From Streptoalloteichus hindustanus (GTDB lineage Bacteria; Actinomycetota; Actinomycetes; Mycobacteriales; Pseudonocardiaceae), in the NCBI RefSeq assembly GCF_900129375.1, contig NZ_FQVN01000007.1, positions 186,001 through 250,000 on the forward strand: 64,000 bases of DNA, read 5' to 3'. This document shows, piece after piece, positions 41,281 through 49,869 of the stretch. Within the stretch, counting starts at the first letter, position 1. Each line of letters opens with the position of its first letter. The notes beneath the pieces were generated by a model. It was not told the origin of the DNA and ran no database searches. It worked only from the letters and a program-made list of their open reading frames with translations. The translations under genes were made by a program, and so were the position numbers.

Positions 41281-41472
41281 TCAGGCGCAGTGCGGGCCGG
41301 GATCGAAGGGCTGCTCCCTCGGCAGCAGGGGCTGCTCGGTCTCGACGGTCTCCACCGTCTCGTAGGGCAGCACCCTGGGCGGGAGCTCGCCGAACCGCAC
41401 GAAGCGCCAGAAGGCCGCCTCCGTGTCCGTCAGCTGGTCCGACGGCTCCCGGGCGTCGTCAGTGCGCACCAC
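41281..41472 (-). CDS. Small acidic protein with aromatic helix and C-terminal Cys
   Basis: About 63 residues: VVRTDDAREPSDQLTDTEAA then FWRFVRFGELPPRVLPYETV, a repeated ETVETVET, and an end of PFDPGPHCA. GGAGGGGGTGGACAG precedes GTG 41472 (a second GTG follows directly). The amphipathic FWRFVRFGE helix followed by a Pro-rich tail gives a precursor-peptide-like or small-adaptor look, but no modification enzyme adjoins. I do not recognise it. It sits downstream of the XRE-cupin regulator on the same strand. Confidence 0.5.
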   Translation of the reverse strand: MVRTDDAREPSDQLTDTEAAFWRFVRFGELPPRVLPYETVETVETEQPLLPREQPFDPGPHCA

Positions 41473-41659
41473 CTGTCCACCCCCTCCGGACGACCACTCG
41501 GCCGGTGGCCCGCCCGGGCCACCGGCCTTGTCGTCAGCGGCAAGGTTCACACAGCCCGCGCGCCCCGTCCACCCCTTCGGGGCGCTCCGCGGCCGACGAT
41601 CCCCTTCATCATCCACAGTGGACAGTCAGGGGACGCCGGACCGCCGAGGGCGGCGAACC

Positions 41660-42226
41660 CTACTTGTCCCGGGGTTTCGCGCGGACGTGCATGCGCTCGC
41701 CCTGCGGCCCGAACAGGCTGAGGATCTCCACCGGCCCGTCCCCCGTGCTGCCGAACCAGTGCGGCAGCCGGGTGTCGAACTCGGCGGCCTCGCCCACCTT
41801 CAACACCACGTCGTGGTCGGCGAGCACCAGTCGCAGCTTCCCGCTGAGCACGTACAACCACTCGTAGCCCTCGTGAACACGCGGTTCCGGGGTGCTGCGC
41901 GAGGCGCCGATCACCATCTTGTACGCGTGCAGCCCGCCGGGCTGCTGGGTCAGCGGCACCACGGTCATGTCACCGCGCCGCGTCGGTTTCAACCGCACCC
42001 GCGGGTCGCCGACCGGTGGCGCGCCGACCAGCTCGTCCAACGGCACCTGGTGGGCGTGGGCGATCGGCAGCAGCAGCTCCAGGCTCGGCTTGCGCTGCCC
42101 GGACTCCAGCCGGGACAACGTGCTCACCGAGATCCCGGTCGCCTCCGACAGCGCCGCGAGGGTGCACTTGCGCTGCTGCCGGACCCGCTTGAGCCTCGGT
42201 CCGACGGCGGCCAGCACGTCTTCCAT
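41660..42226 (-). CDS. XRE-cupin transcriptional regulator
   Basis: 188 residues. N-terminal HTH (VRQQRKCTLAALSEATGISV then STLSRLESGQRKPS), then a C-terminal cupin barrel (EPRVHEGYEWLYVLSGKLRL and EFDTRLPHWFGSTGDGPVEIL). Such regulators bind small ligands in the cupin. Probably leaderless: a near-consensus promoter ends six bases from the ATG. Divergent to a methyltransferase. Confidence 0.92.
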   Translation of the reverse strand: MEDVLAAVGPRLKRVRQQRKCTLAALSEATGISVSTLSRLESGQRKPSLELLLPIAHAHQVPLDELVGAPPVGDPRVRLKPTRRGDMTVVPLTQQPGGLHAYKMVIGASRSTPEPRVHEGYEWLYVLSGKLRLVLADHDVVLKVGEAAEFDTRLPHWFGSTGDGPVEILSLFGPQGERMHVRAKPRDK

Positions 42227-42261
42227 GGGTCTATTGCAGAAACAGCAAATAGTTTTGTCAA
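42227..42261 (-). promoter_or_regulatory. Promoter and operator of the XRE-cupin gene
   Basis: On the minus strand TTGACA (42256-42261), 17 bp, then TGCAAT (42233-42238), then six bases to ATG. The -10 lies in an imperfect palindrome CTATTTGC-7-GCAATAG, the likely autoregulatory site. Notably AT-rich for this genome. Confidence 0.7.
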
Positions 42262-42421
42262 GTGTTGGGCCGGTGCAGCACGGTGTACCCGAGGCCGGCC
42301 GGTGCCCGGGTGTGCGGCCGTCAACGGGACGTGGCTTCGACGGCCCCGCGGTGATCGCGGCGACCGGGACGCGGGTGGCTCTCGCCGTCCGGATTCGACC
42401 AAGAGAACTGGAGCGAACGCG

Positions 42422-43264
42422 ATGCACGCGACCGAAGACTTCGACTGGGGCGCGATGGCCGACCTGCTGGAGGCCGAGGGCGAGACGAACAGCCCCTACG
42501 TGCGACAGGCGCTCGACGAGCTGGAACACCTCTCCCCGCGCCGGGTCCTCGACATCGGCAGCGGGCCCGGCGTCGCGGCCTGCGAGATGGCCGCCACCTT
42601 CCCGGACGCCGAGGTCACCGCGGTGGACGGGACGCCGGAGCTGCTGGCCCGCGCCGAGCAACGGGCCGAGCGGCTCGGTGTCCGGCTGCGGACCCGGGTC
42701 GCCGAGTTCCCGGAGGGCCTCGCCGACCTGGGCCCGGCCGACCTGGTGTGGTCCGCTCAGGTCGTGCACCACGTCGGCGACCAGCAGGACGCGTTGAACC
42801 GGCTGGCCGGCCTGCTGGAGCCCGGGGGCACGATGGCCATCGTCGAGGGCGGCCTGCCGGCCCGCTGGCTGCCGCGCGACCTCGGCTTCGGCCGGCCGGG
42901 GCTGCAGGCCCGGCTGGACGTGGCCATGGCCGAGCGGTTCAACCAGATGCGCGCCGAGCTGCCCGGCACGGTGGCGGTGGTCGAGGACTGGCCGGGCATG
43001 CTCCGGGCGGCCGGGCTCACCGAGGTGCGCAGCAGGAGCTTCCTCGTGGACCACCCCGCGCCGCTGGCCGAGGGGCCGCGGAAGTCGGTGCGGCGGATGT
43101 TGGAGCGGGTGCGCGGCGTGGCCGCCGAGATGCTGGACGCCGAGGACGTCGCGACGCTGGACCGGCTGCTGGACCCGGCCGACCCGGCGGGGGTCGACCA
43201 GCGCGCCGACGTGTTCCTGCTGACCGCGAAGACCGTCCACTTCGGTCACCGCCCCGCGCGCTGA
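42422..43264 (+). CDS. SAM-dependent methyltransferase
   Basis: 280 residues. Motif I VLDIGSGPGVAACEMA, VTAVDGTPELLARAE, and WSAQVVHHVGDQQDALNRLA. GGAGCGAACGCG precedes the ATG. Probably regulated by the divergent XRE-cupin protein. C-terminal helical region (SVRRMLERVRGVAAEML) may cap the substrate. Acceptor unknown. Confidence 0.87.
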   Translation: MHATEDFDWGAMADLLEAEGETNSPYVRQALDELEHLSPRRVLDIGSGPGVAACEMAATFPDAEVTAVDGTPELLARAEQRAERLGVRLRTRVAEFPEGLADLGPADLVWSAQVVHHVGDQQDALNRLAGLLEPGGTMAIVEGGLPARWLPRDLGFGRPGLQARLDVAMAERFNQMRAELPGTVAVVEDWPGMLRAAGLTEVRSRSFLVDHPAPLAEGPRKSVRRMLERVRGVAAEMLDAEDVATLDRLLDPADPAGVDQRADVFLLTAKTVHFGHRPAR

Positions 43265-43311
43265 TCCGCGAGACTGTCCTCGGCTCGTCGGTCGAGGACA
43301 GGGGTGTGCGG

Positions 43312-43629
43312 ATGGTGTGGTCGATCCTGAGTGGACTGGTGGCGGTCGGCGCGGTCGTCCTGGTTCTGCTCGGCCACCCGTTGGTGGCCAGCGTCATGGC
43401 CCTGGTGGGCATGATCCTCGCCGTGGTCGCGGGTGAGCGGCGGAAAGCCCAGCTGCGAGCGGAGTTCCGCGACCGGTACCGCTCCGTCGAGGAGATCCTG
43501 CGGACGCACGACCTGAGCGAGATCCACCAGCTCCGCGACGAGTCGGGCGAGGTGGTGGCCGTGCGGGCCGTGCGCCGGCAGTTCCGGGGGATCTCGCTCC
43601 AGGACGCGACGACGCTCGTGCGGAGCTGA
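43312..43629 (+). CDS. Small membrane protein of unknown function (105 aa)
   Basis: Two hydrophobic helices fill residues 1-42 (ILSGLVAVGAVVLVLLGHPL and VASVMALVGMILAVVAG), then a charged cytoplasmic tail (LRAEFRDRYRSVEEILRTHD). GAGGACAGGGG lies upstream; GTG 43306 is an alternative start. 47 bp after the methyltransferase. Function unknown. Confidence 0.65.
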   Translation: MVWSILSGLVAVGAVVLVLLGHPLVASVMALVGMILAVVAGERRKAQLRAEFRDRYRSVEEILRTHDLSEIHQLRDESGEVVAVRAVRRQFRGISLQDATTLVRS

Positions 43630-43975
43630 CCCCGCTCCCCCGCAGGCCCCACAGGCCCCGCAATGCCCGCAGTGCCCGCAGCGGGACGCTGGGGGCGCGC
43701 CCTCCGGCGGCCGTCCGGGCCGGAGGCCACCGCGTGATCATCGGACGTCGCGCGCTGATGACGGCTGACCACGCGGTGGCCCGCAGCCGTCCGACCCGGT
43801 TCTTCCCCCTCTCGGGGCCGAGGTCGGTTCGGTTGCGGAGACCGGCTGTGCCGTGGCGTTCTGTGTCAGACTGGCCCTCTCCGAGTCCACGAGACCAAGC
43901 CGACCGCGGCGCCGTCAGCGGGTGCGGAACGAGCGTCACCCCCGCACACCGAGGGCGGTCCGGGTGAGGACCGCG
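43630..43975. other. 346-bp gap with two hairpins
   Basis: CCTCCGGC (43701-43708) pairs with GCCGGAGG (43719-43726). Overlapping it, a 12-bp perfect repeat GGCCACCGCGTG (43725-43736) / CACGCGGTGGCC (43770-43781) has a 33-nt loop with further ATCATC/GATGAC pairing. Either may terminate the upstream gene. No coding signal. Confidence 0.6.
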
Positions 43976-45226
43976 ATGACCCCCACCGTGCGGAACTGGG
44001 CCGGAAACGTCGTGTTCTCCCCGGGGAGCGTGCGGGCGCCCCGCACCCTCACCCGGCTCCAGGAGCTCGTGGCGCGGGCCGACCACGTGCGGGTGCGCGG
44101 CGCCGGGCACTCGTTCACCGCACTCACCGCGACCCCGGGTCTTCTCCTCCGCCTCGGCCGGCTGCCGCGTTCCGTCGAGGTCGACGCGACCGAGATGACC
44201 GCGTGGGTCAGCGCGGGGACCAAACTCGGCGAGCTGGCGCCCCTGCTGCACGAGCAGGGGTTCGCTTTGCGCACCCTCCCCTCCCTGCCCCACGTCTCCG
44301 TCGCCGGGGCGTGCGCGACCGGGACGCACGGCTCCGGTGACGACAACGAGGTCCTGGCGAGCGCGGTGAGCGCCGTCCGGCTCGTGCGGGCGGACGGTCG
44401 CCTCACCACGCTCACCCGGGACTCCGCCGACTTCCCCGGCGTGGCCGTCTCCCTCGGCGCGCTCGGGGTCCTCACCCACGTGCGGCTGGACCTGGTCCCG
44501 ACCTACGAGGTCGAACAGCACGTCTACGAGGAGCTGTCCTGGCCCTCCCTCCTGGAGAACCACCGGGAGATCTTCGGCTGCGCGCACAGCGTGAGCGTCT
44601 TCACCGACTGGACGCGGCCGAGCGCGGTCTGGGTGAAACGGCGCGCCGACGGCCCTCCCGTCGATCTCGGCTGGACCGGCGCGCGCCGGGCGGTTCGGCC
44701 GCGACACCCGGTCCCGCACCTGTCGGCGGAGAACTGCACCGAACAGCTGGGAATTCCGGGGCCGTGGCACGAGCGGCTCCCCCACTTCCGCACCGGCTTC
44801 ACCCCGAGCGTGGGCGTCGAACTCCAGTCCGAGTACTTCCTCCCCCTCGACCACGCCCAGGACGTGCTGCGGGCGCTCGGGGATCTCGCGCCGGTGATGT
44901 CACCGGTGCTCCAGGTGTCGGAGGTCCGCACGGTTCGGGGCGACGCGCTGTGGCTCAGCCCGAGCTCCCGGCGGCCGAGTCTGGTCGTGCACTTCACCTG
45001 GGTTCTGGACGTCGACGCCGTGACCCGCGTGCTCCCGGAGGTGGAACGCGCGCTCGCCCCGTGGTCGCCGCGACCGCACTGGGGCAAGCTCTTCGCCACA
45101 CCACCCCAGGTGTTGCGGACCAGGTACGACCACTGGTCCGACTTCCAGCGGCTGCGCCGGGAACTGGACCCCACGGGCAAGTTCGGCAACCCGCTGGTCG
45201 AGTCGTACTTCCCGGGCGGGGACTGA
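43976..45226 (+). CDS. aldO: Alditol oxidase (FAD-linked)
   Basis: 416 residues. Oxidises sugar alcohols such as xylitol or sorbitol at C1 with O2. Close to Streptomyces AldO throughout: VRVRGAGHSFTAL with H45 as the covalent FAD attachment, SLPHVSVAGACATGTHGSG, VFTDWTRPSAVWVKRR, ENCTEQLGIPGPWHERLPHF, ELQSEYFLPLDHA and PHWGKLF. GTGAGGA precedes the ATG. No transporter nearby. Cytoplasmic. Confidence 0.93.
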   Translation: MTPTVRNWAGNVVFSPGSVRAPRTLTRLQELVARADHVRVRGAGHSFTALTATPGLLLRLGRLPRSVEVDATEMTAWVSAGTKLGELAPLLHEQGFALRTLPSLPHVSVAGACATGTHGSGDDNEVLASAVSAVRLVRADGRLTTLTRDSADFPGVAVSLGALGVLTHVRLDLVPTYEVEQHVYEELSWPSLLENHREIFGCAHSVSVFTDWTRPSAVWVKRRADGPPVDLGWTGARRAVRPRHPVPHLSAENCTEQLGIPGPWHERLPHFRTGFTPSVGVELQSEYFLPLDHAQDVLRALGDLAPVMSPVLQVSEVRTVRGDALWLSPSSRRPSLVVHFTWVLDVDAVTRVLPEVERALAPWSPRPHWGKLFATPPQVLRTRYDHWSDFQRLRRELDPTGKFGNPLVESYFPGGD

Positions 45227-45263
45227 CACCTGGCCGCGTGGAGCGCAGCCGGCCGAACATTCT

Positions 45264-45276
45264 GTCCACTGTGGAC
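45264..45276. repeat. GTCCAC-T-GTGGAC palindrome
   Basis: Perfect 13-bp palindrome in the convergent gap after aldO; a member of the dispersed TGTCCAC family. Confidence 0.6.
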
Positions 45277-45287
45277 GGATGGGACGG

Positions 45288-46301
45288 TCAGTCGCGGTAG
45301 TAGTCGGCGACCACGCCGAACGCCGCCTTCGGTTCCCAAGCCATGTCGGGGTAGGCGACACCGCGTCGGTCCTCGAACACCCGCACCACACCGTAACTGG
45401 CCAGATCCAGGTCCTCTCGCGGGTCGTCCCGGTGCGGCAGGTGGTAGTTGGCGAAGGTGTAGACGAACGCGGTGTCCACGCCCTCCTCGGTGAAGATGTC
45501 CAACAACTCCCGCAGGTGCGCGGCCTGTTCGGCCTCGTCCCGCGCGTAGTCACCGGTCAACCGGACCGGGTGGGGTCCGTCCCACTCCACGATCTCGCCG
45601 CCCCGGGCGCCGCGAGCCGACGCGCCCCGGTAGGTGCAGCAGCCGAACTCGGTGATGGCGACCGGTTTCCCTTGCGCGACCAGGCTTCGCACGCCCTCGA
45701 CGAACTGGTCGGCGACCTCGCTGGTGCGGTAGAGGTCGACCGAGACGACGTCGAAGGGCGTCCAGTCCACGCCCTCGAACGGGATCGAGGCGTAACTGAC
45801 CTTGCCGCCGAAGCGTTCCCGCACGACCCGCACGGCCCTGCCCAGGAACTCGTTGATCCGCGCCGGAAGCTCCGCCATCAGCTCGGGCAGGCGGGGATGG
45901 CGCTTGAGCAGGACGTCGATCCGCTCCTCGGAGGTGTCGCCGGGCAGGAACCCCCGGTTGAACAGGCTCAGTTCGGCGCCGGTGACGAGGACGATCTCGG
46001 CTCCCCGCTGGCGGAGCCGCTCGGCGCGGTCGGCGCAGTCGGCGAGGAGCTCCAGCATCTCCTCCGGGGTGAGTTGGTAGGTGAACGGGGAGAACCAGAC
46101 CGCCATGCCGAGGTCGGCGGCGTGGCGGGCGGCGATCTCCAGGCGCTCGGGATCGCCGCCGGTCACGCGGACGACGTCGCAGTGCAGGTCGTCGCGGATG
46201 ACGCGCATCTCGCGCTGCACGACGTCGGGGTCGAAGGGTTCGTGGGTGGTGGTGACACCGTTGAGGAAGCCGGTGTCGTAGCTGATGCCCTTGCCGCGCA
46301 T
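45288..46301 (-). CDS. Probable TIM-barrel glycosyl-hydrolase-like protein
   Basis: 337 residues. Alternating beta/alpha pattern with conserved-looking acidic strand ends: VRVTGGDPERL, VTGAELSLF, FDVVSVDLYRT, KPVAITEFGCCTYRGA and VYTFANYHL. The Glu in AITEFG sits where clan-A glycosidases carry their nucleophile. The actual substrate is unknown, and related actinomycete proteins carry vague names. GGAAGGG before ATG 46301. No signal peptide. Divergent from a TetR repressor with paired operators between. Confidence 0.65.
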   Translation of the reverse strand: MRGKGISYDTGFLNGVTTTHEPFDPDVVQREMRVIRDDLHCDVVRVTGGDPERLEIAARHAADLGMAVWFSPFTYQLTPEEMLELLADCADRAERLRQRGAEIVLVTGAELSLFNRGFLPGDTSEERIDVLLKRHPRLPELMAELPARINEFLGRAVRVVRERFGGKVSYASIPFEGVDWTPFDVVSVDLYRTSEVADQFVEGVRSLVAQGKPVAITEFGCCTYRGASARGARGGEIVEWDGPHPVRLTGDYARDEAEQAAHLRELLDIFTEEGVDTAFVYTFANYHLPHRDDPREDLDLASYGVVRVFEDRRGVAYPDMAWEPKAAFGVVADYYRD

Positions 46302-46387
46302 GGGTGCGCCGCCCTTCCTGTCCTGGTCTTGGTCCTGGTCCCGCGCCGGTCCCCGGTCGGGACCTCGGTCGCCCCGACCTTTCTTAA

Positions 46388-46456
46388 GGTACTCGAAGTA
46401 CCCTAATAGGCAAGTGAGCAGCTCACAGAGTGAGTTGGTAGGGTACGGGCAGTACC
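46388..46456. promoter_or_regulatory. Two GGTAC-type TetR operators and a palindrome
   Basis: GGTACTCGAAGTACC (46388-46402) and GGTACGGGCAGTACC (46442-46456) share arms GGTAC and AGTACC. Between them lies GTGAGC-A-GCTCAC (46414-46426). All fall within the 173-bp divergent gap. Confidence 0.7.
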
Positions 46457-46474
46457 GAGGAGGGAGGGCACACG

Positions 46475-47095
46475 GTGGATGACCCGACACCGGAGCCGAG
46501 CTCCGGCCCGTCGCGGCGGCGCGGGGCCGTCCTGGAGGAGGCCATCCTGCGTGCCGCGGTGGAGGAGCTCACCGAGTCCGGGTACGCCGGTCTGAGCATG
46601 GACCGGGTCGCGCGGCGCGCGGGCACCAACAAGAACGCGATCTACCGCCGCTGGCCCAGCCGCGCCGCGCTCGGCGTCGCCGCGTACCGCCGGCTCGCCG
46701 AGGTCGAACTGCGCCCGCCCGACACCGGCGAGCTGCGCGGGGATGTGTTGGCGTTGCTGCGGCAGATCAACTGCGACCTGTCCTCGTCCAGGAGCGACAT
46801 CCTGCGCGGCCTGCTGGCCGGCGTCGGCGACGACCCGGAGCTGCTGACCCAGTTGCGGGAGCAGATCAACCAGGGCGGCGCCGGGGTCTGGCTGACGGTC
46901 CTGGGGCGCGCGGTGGCCCGCGGCGAGGTGCGCCCCGAGGCCCTGCACCCCCGGGTCGCCACCGTGGCCGTCACGCTGCTGCGCAACGAGTACGTCACCC
47001 AGGGGATCACGTCCGTCACCGACGGCGTGCTCGTCGAGATCGTCGACGAGGTGTACCTGCCGCTGGTGCGCGCACGCGGTTCGACGGCCGGGTGA
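46475..47095 (+). CDS. TetR-family repressor
   Basis: 206 residues. HTH LSMDRVARRAGTNKNAIYRRWPSR; C-terminal TetR_C-type block GAGVWLTVLGRAVARGEV. CGAGGAGGGAGG precedes GTG 46475. Probably controls itself and the divergent TIM-barrel gene. Confidence 0.9.
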   Translation: MDDPTPEPSSGPSRRRGAVLEEAILRAAVEELTESGYAGLSMDRVARRAGTNKNAIYRRWPSRAALGVAAYRRLAEVELRPPDTGELRGDVLALLRQINCDLSSSRSDILRGLLAGVGDDPELLTQLREQINQGGAGVWLTVLGRAVARGEVRPEALHPRVATVAVTLLRNEYVTQGITSVTDGVLVEIVDEVYLPLVRARGSTAG

Positions 47096-47313
47096 CCACT
47101 CTCGGCACGGGGAGGAGCGGGGCGGTTTTTCCGCTGTGCCGCAGGAAGTTCCTCCGGCGCGGTTCGGTTGTGGACCGAGCGGGCGTGGCACGGCGGCCAC
47201 GACGTCGCCCGCTGTGGTGATGACCACCCGTTCTCGACTGACCAGGCGATCTTTGGTCGCGGCCGCCTCGTGCCGCCCCGGACGTGTCGGTCGATCATGC
47301 GATTCTGGTGGGT

Positions 47314-47832
47314 ATGAGCGTCGACACACCCCGCCGGATCGTTCTTCTTCGACACGGCAAGGCAGAGGCGTTGGCGGAGAGCGACCACGAACGCTCGCTC
47401 CTGGACCGGGGCCAGAAGGACTCCGTCGCCGCCGGCCGCTGGCTCGCCGGCAGCGGGGTCACCCCCGAGCTGACCCTGTGCTCCACGGCCGTCCGGGCCC
47501 GCCAGACCTGGAAGTCCGCCGCCGCCGAACTCCCGCAGCGCCCCAGGACCGTCTACGAGGAGCGGTTGTACGAGGCCTCGCTCGGGGAACTGGTCGCGCT
47601 GGTGAACGAGACGTCCGACGAGGTCGCCGATCTGATGCTGGTGGGGCACAACCCGGGGCTGCACGCCCTCGCGGACGCGCTGACCGGCGAGGCGGAGGGC
47701 GACCTGGTGGCCAGGATGAACCGCGGCGGCTTCCCGACCTCGGCCCTCGCCGTGCTGACCTTCACCGGCTCCTGGCAGGCGGTGGAACACGGCGTGGGGC
47801 GGCTCGTGGCGTACTGGACGCCGCACACCTGA
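47314..47832 (+). CDS. sixA: SixA-type histidine phosphatase
   Basis: 172 residues. Catalytic RHGK at the N-terminus (IVLLRHGKAEA), a second phosphate-binding Arg in STAVRARQTW, and the His of GHNPGLHALAD. Short form like SixA, which dephosphorylates phosphohistidine proteins; the real substrate is unknown. ATG 47314 with GGTGGG before it. Confidence 0.85.
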   Translation: MSVDTPRRIVLLRHGKAEALAESDHERSLLDRGQKDSVAAGRWLAGSGVTPELTLCSTAVRARQTWKSAAAELPQRPRTVYEERLYEASLGELVALVNETSDEVADLMLVGHNPGLHALADALTGEAEGDLVARMNRGGFPTSALAVLTFTGSWQAVEHGVGRLVAYWTPHT

Positions 47833-47929
47833 AGCGCACTGCCCCCACCAGCCGTGACCCGGACGCGGGCCGGGACGCCACCGCGCGCCCCGGCCCGTCC
47901 AGCCCCCTGGCGACGAGCCGGAGCGGGAT

Positions 47930-47941
47930 TACTATGACGGC
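47930..47941 (+). promoter_or_regulatory. Leaderless promoter of small XRE gene
   Basis: TACTAT (47930-47935) followed by six bases and the ATG; no ribosome site. Confidence 0.55.
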
Positions 47942-48208
47942 ATGGTTCGTGTTCCCCTGACCGCCGTGGAACGGCTGCGCGGCGAACGCCTGGGCGCGGT
48001 GCTGCGGCGGGCGCGCGGCACGAGGAGCATGCCGCAGGTCGCCGTCGCGGCCGGGATCTCGCCGGAGACCCTGCGCAAGATCGAGACCGGGCGGGCGCCG
48101 ACACCGTCCTTCTTCACCATCGCCGCGCTCGCCGCGGCCCTGGATCTCTCCCTGGACGAGCTGTTCGCGGCCTGCCAGGTCGAACCGCCGCTGTCCGCCT
48201 CCGCCTGA
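47942..48208 (+). CDS. Small XRE-type helix-turn-helix protein
   Basis: 88 residues, almost only the [23 protein letters not shown] then AAGISPETLRKIETGRAPTP, ending LSLDELFAACQVEPPL. Likely a dimeric regulator from a leaderless transcript. It lies 240 bp before a decayed ATP-grasp gene. Target unknown. Confidence 0.82.
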   Translation: MVRVPLTAVERLRGERLGAVLRRARGTRSMPQVAVAAGISPETLRKIETGRAPTPSFFTIAALAAALDLSLDELFAACQVEPPLSASA

Positions 48209-48453
48209 TCCAGCTCGGAGGGCGCGGCGTCCTGCCGTCCTCGTCGTGGCGGTACTCGTCCCCTCCACCTACGGACATCGGCCCCATTCCCCCGCTCACA
48301 CTGCTGGGGGGTATTTCCGGCTCACGGCGGAAAGGTCCCGACACAAGGTGTAGCCAGCTACCGGGGTGGGGCCCTACCGGCCAGCGGCCTCACGCTGCGT
48401 GACAGAGCATCCCGTGACAGCGAGTGCCGACGGGGCCGCGGCAAGGGGGTGAC

Positions 48454-49436
48454 GATGCCGCGCCAGGGGCACGACAACGGGCAGACCCCCGCGCTGCGGA
48501 TCGGCCTCACCTACGACCTGCGCGGCGACTACCGCTCCCGGGGCTGGTCGAACTCGGCCACCGGTGCGAGTTGGTGGGCACTGTCCGCGACCTCGCCTCG
48601 GCGCTGGTCGCCGGCGCGCGCTCGGACCTGGTCCTCCACACCGCCGAGGGCGAGCGCGGGTTCGGCCGCGAGGCCCAGGTACCGGCCCTGCTGGACGTCT
48701 ACGGCGTCGACTACACCTTCGGCGACCCGCTCGCCCACGCGCTGTGCCGGCACAAGGGCGTGGCGAAACGGGTCGTGCGGGACGCGGGGCTGCCCACCGC
48801 GCCGTTCGCCGTCGTGTCCGCCCCGGAGGAGCTCACCGGACTCGATCTGCCGTACCCGCTCTTCCTCAAACCCGTGCCGAGAGCAGCAAGGGCATCACGG
48901 CGGGCAGCCTCGTCGACAGCCCCGCGCGACTGCGCTCCGAGTGCGCGCGCCTGTGGCACGACGGACCTTCCCTCCGGGGTGGGAGTTCACCGTGGGACTG
49001 CTCGGCACCGGCGCCTCCGCGGGTGCTCGGGGTCGGCGAGATCGTGGCCGACGACTCGGCCAGCCACGTCTGCTCCTTCACCACGAAGGCCAGGCTGCCG
49101 GAGCTCTTCCACCCGTGCTCGGCACACGACCGCGAGGCGAACCGGGCCGCGGCGACCGCGCTGGCCGCATGGCGGCTCCTCGGCGGCAGGGACGCCGGGC
49201 GGATCGACCCGCGGGCCGACGAACACGGCGTTCCCCAGTTCCTCGAAGCCAACTCCCCGCCCGGGCCGCGGCCGGGCTACTCCTGCCTGGTCGACCTCGC
49301 GCCGGAAGTCGGGACCTACCGCGACCTGATCGCGGCGATCGTCCACTCAGCACTGTCCCACCGCCGCGCACGGCGCGCGCCGGGTGACCCCGCCAGGTCC
49401 GGCGAACTCCGCCACTCCCAAGGGATTCCGACATAG
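48454..49436 (+). pseudogene. Decayed D-Ala-D-Ala-ligase-like ATP-grasp gene
   Basis: Homology moves between all three frames. LRIGLTYDLRGDYRSRGWS is in one frame, then LGHRCELVGTVRDLASALVA to YPLFLKPV in a second, ESSKGITAGSLVDSPARLRS in a third, PGWEFTVGLLGTG back in the first, then VLGVGEIVADDSASH to ANSPPGPRPGY in the third. About 20 residues after the first block are also missing. At least four frameshifts plus a deletion mean it cannot make a working ligase. Original role would be dipeptide ligation by an ATP-grasp enzyme. Confidence 0.8.
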
Positions 49437-49869
49437 GGGACGACCCGCCGAGACACGTCCATAGTGGACAGTAGCGGCGCGTGGACGACCTGCGGCGAGT
49501 TCCTTCCCGTTCCCTGTCCCCACGCGAACCACGCAACGCGGTGCCGCCATTCGTTCTGCTGCCAGCACGAGCACTGGTGCGAATAGCCGACACCGACGTT
49601 CGTAGGTTGTCGGCTGTCCGGACGCGGCGTACCGTGCTGCCGGCGCACACCGCACCTTCCGACGCCCCGGCGATCCCGAGGCGCCATCTGACGTTGTTCC
49701 TTGCCTCAGCGCCCTGTCAGCGTGATCCTGGTCAGTCCTGAGGGGGAACGAACGCGCCCGGACCGCGGTGAGCCCCCTCGTCGTCGCCCCAGCGACGCGG
49801 CGATCTCCGGCGCGTGAGGCTCGTGTCGACGCGCACGGCCGTGCTTCCGACCGAGCGGGAGGGTTGGCG
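49437..49869. other. 433-bp gap
   Basis: No gene seen on either strand. Contains GTCCA-TAG-TGGAC (49456-49468), of the dispersed palindrome type. The frame of the next gene is open from 49768 but coding character begins at its ribosome site. Confidence 0.5.

Noticed and set aside
48454-49436. Functional D-Ala-D-Ala ligase
   Set aside because: Homology is spread over three frames with a deletion, so no continuous product is possible as written.
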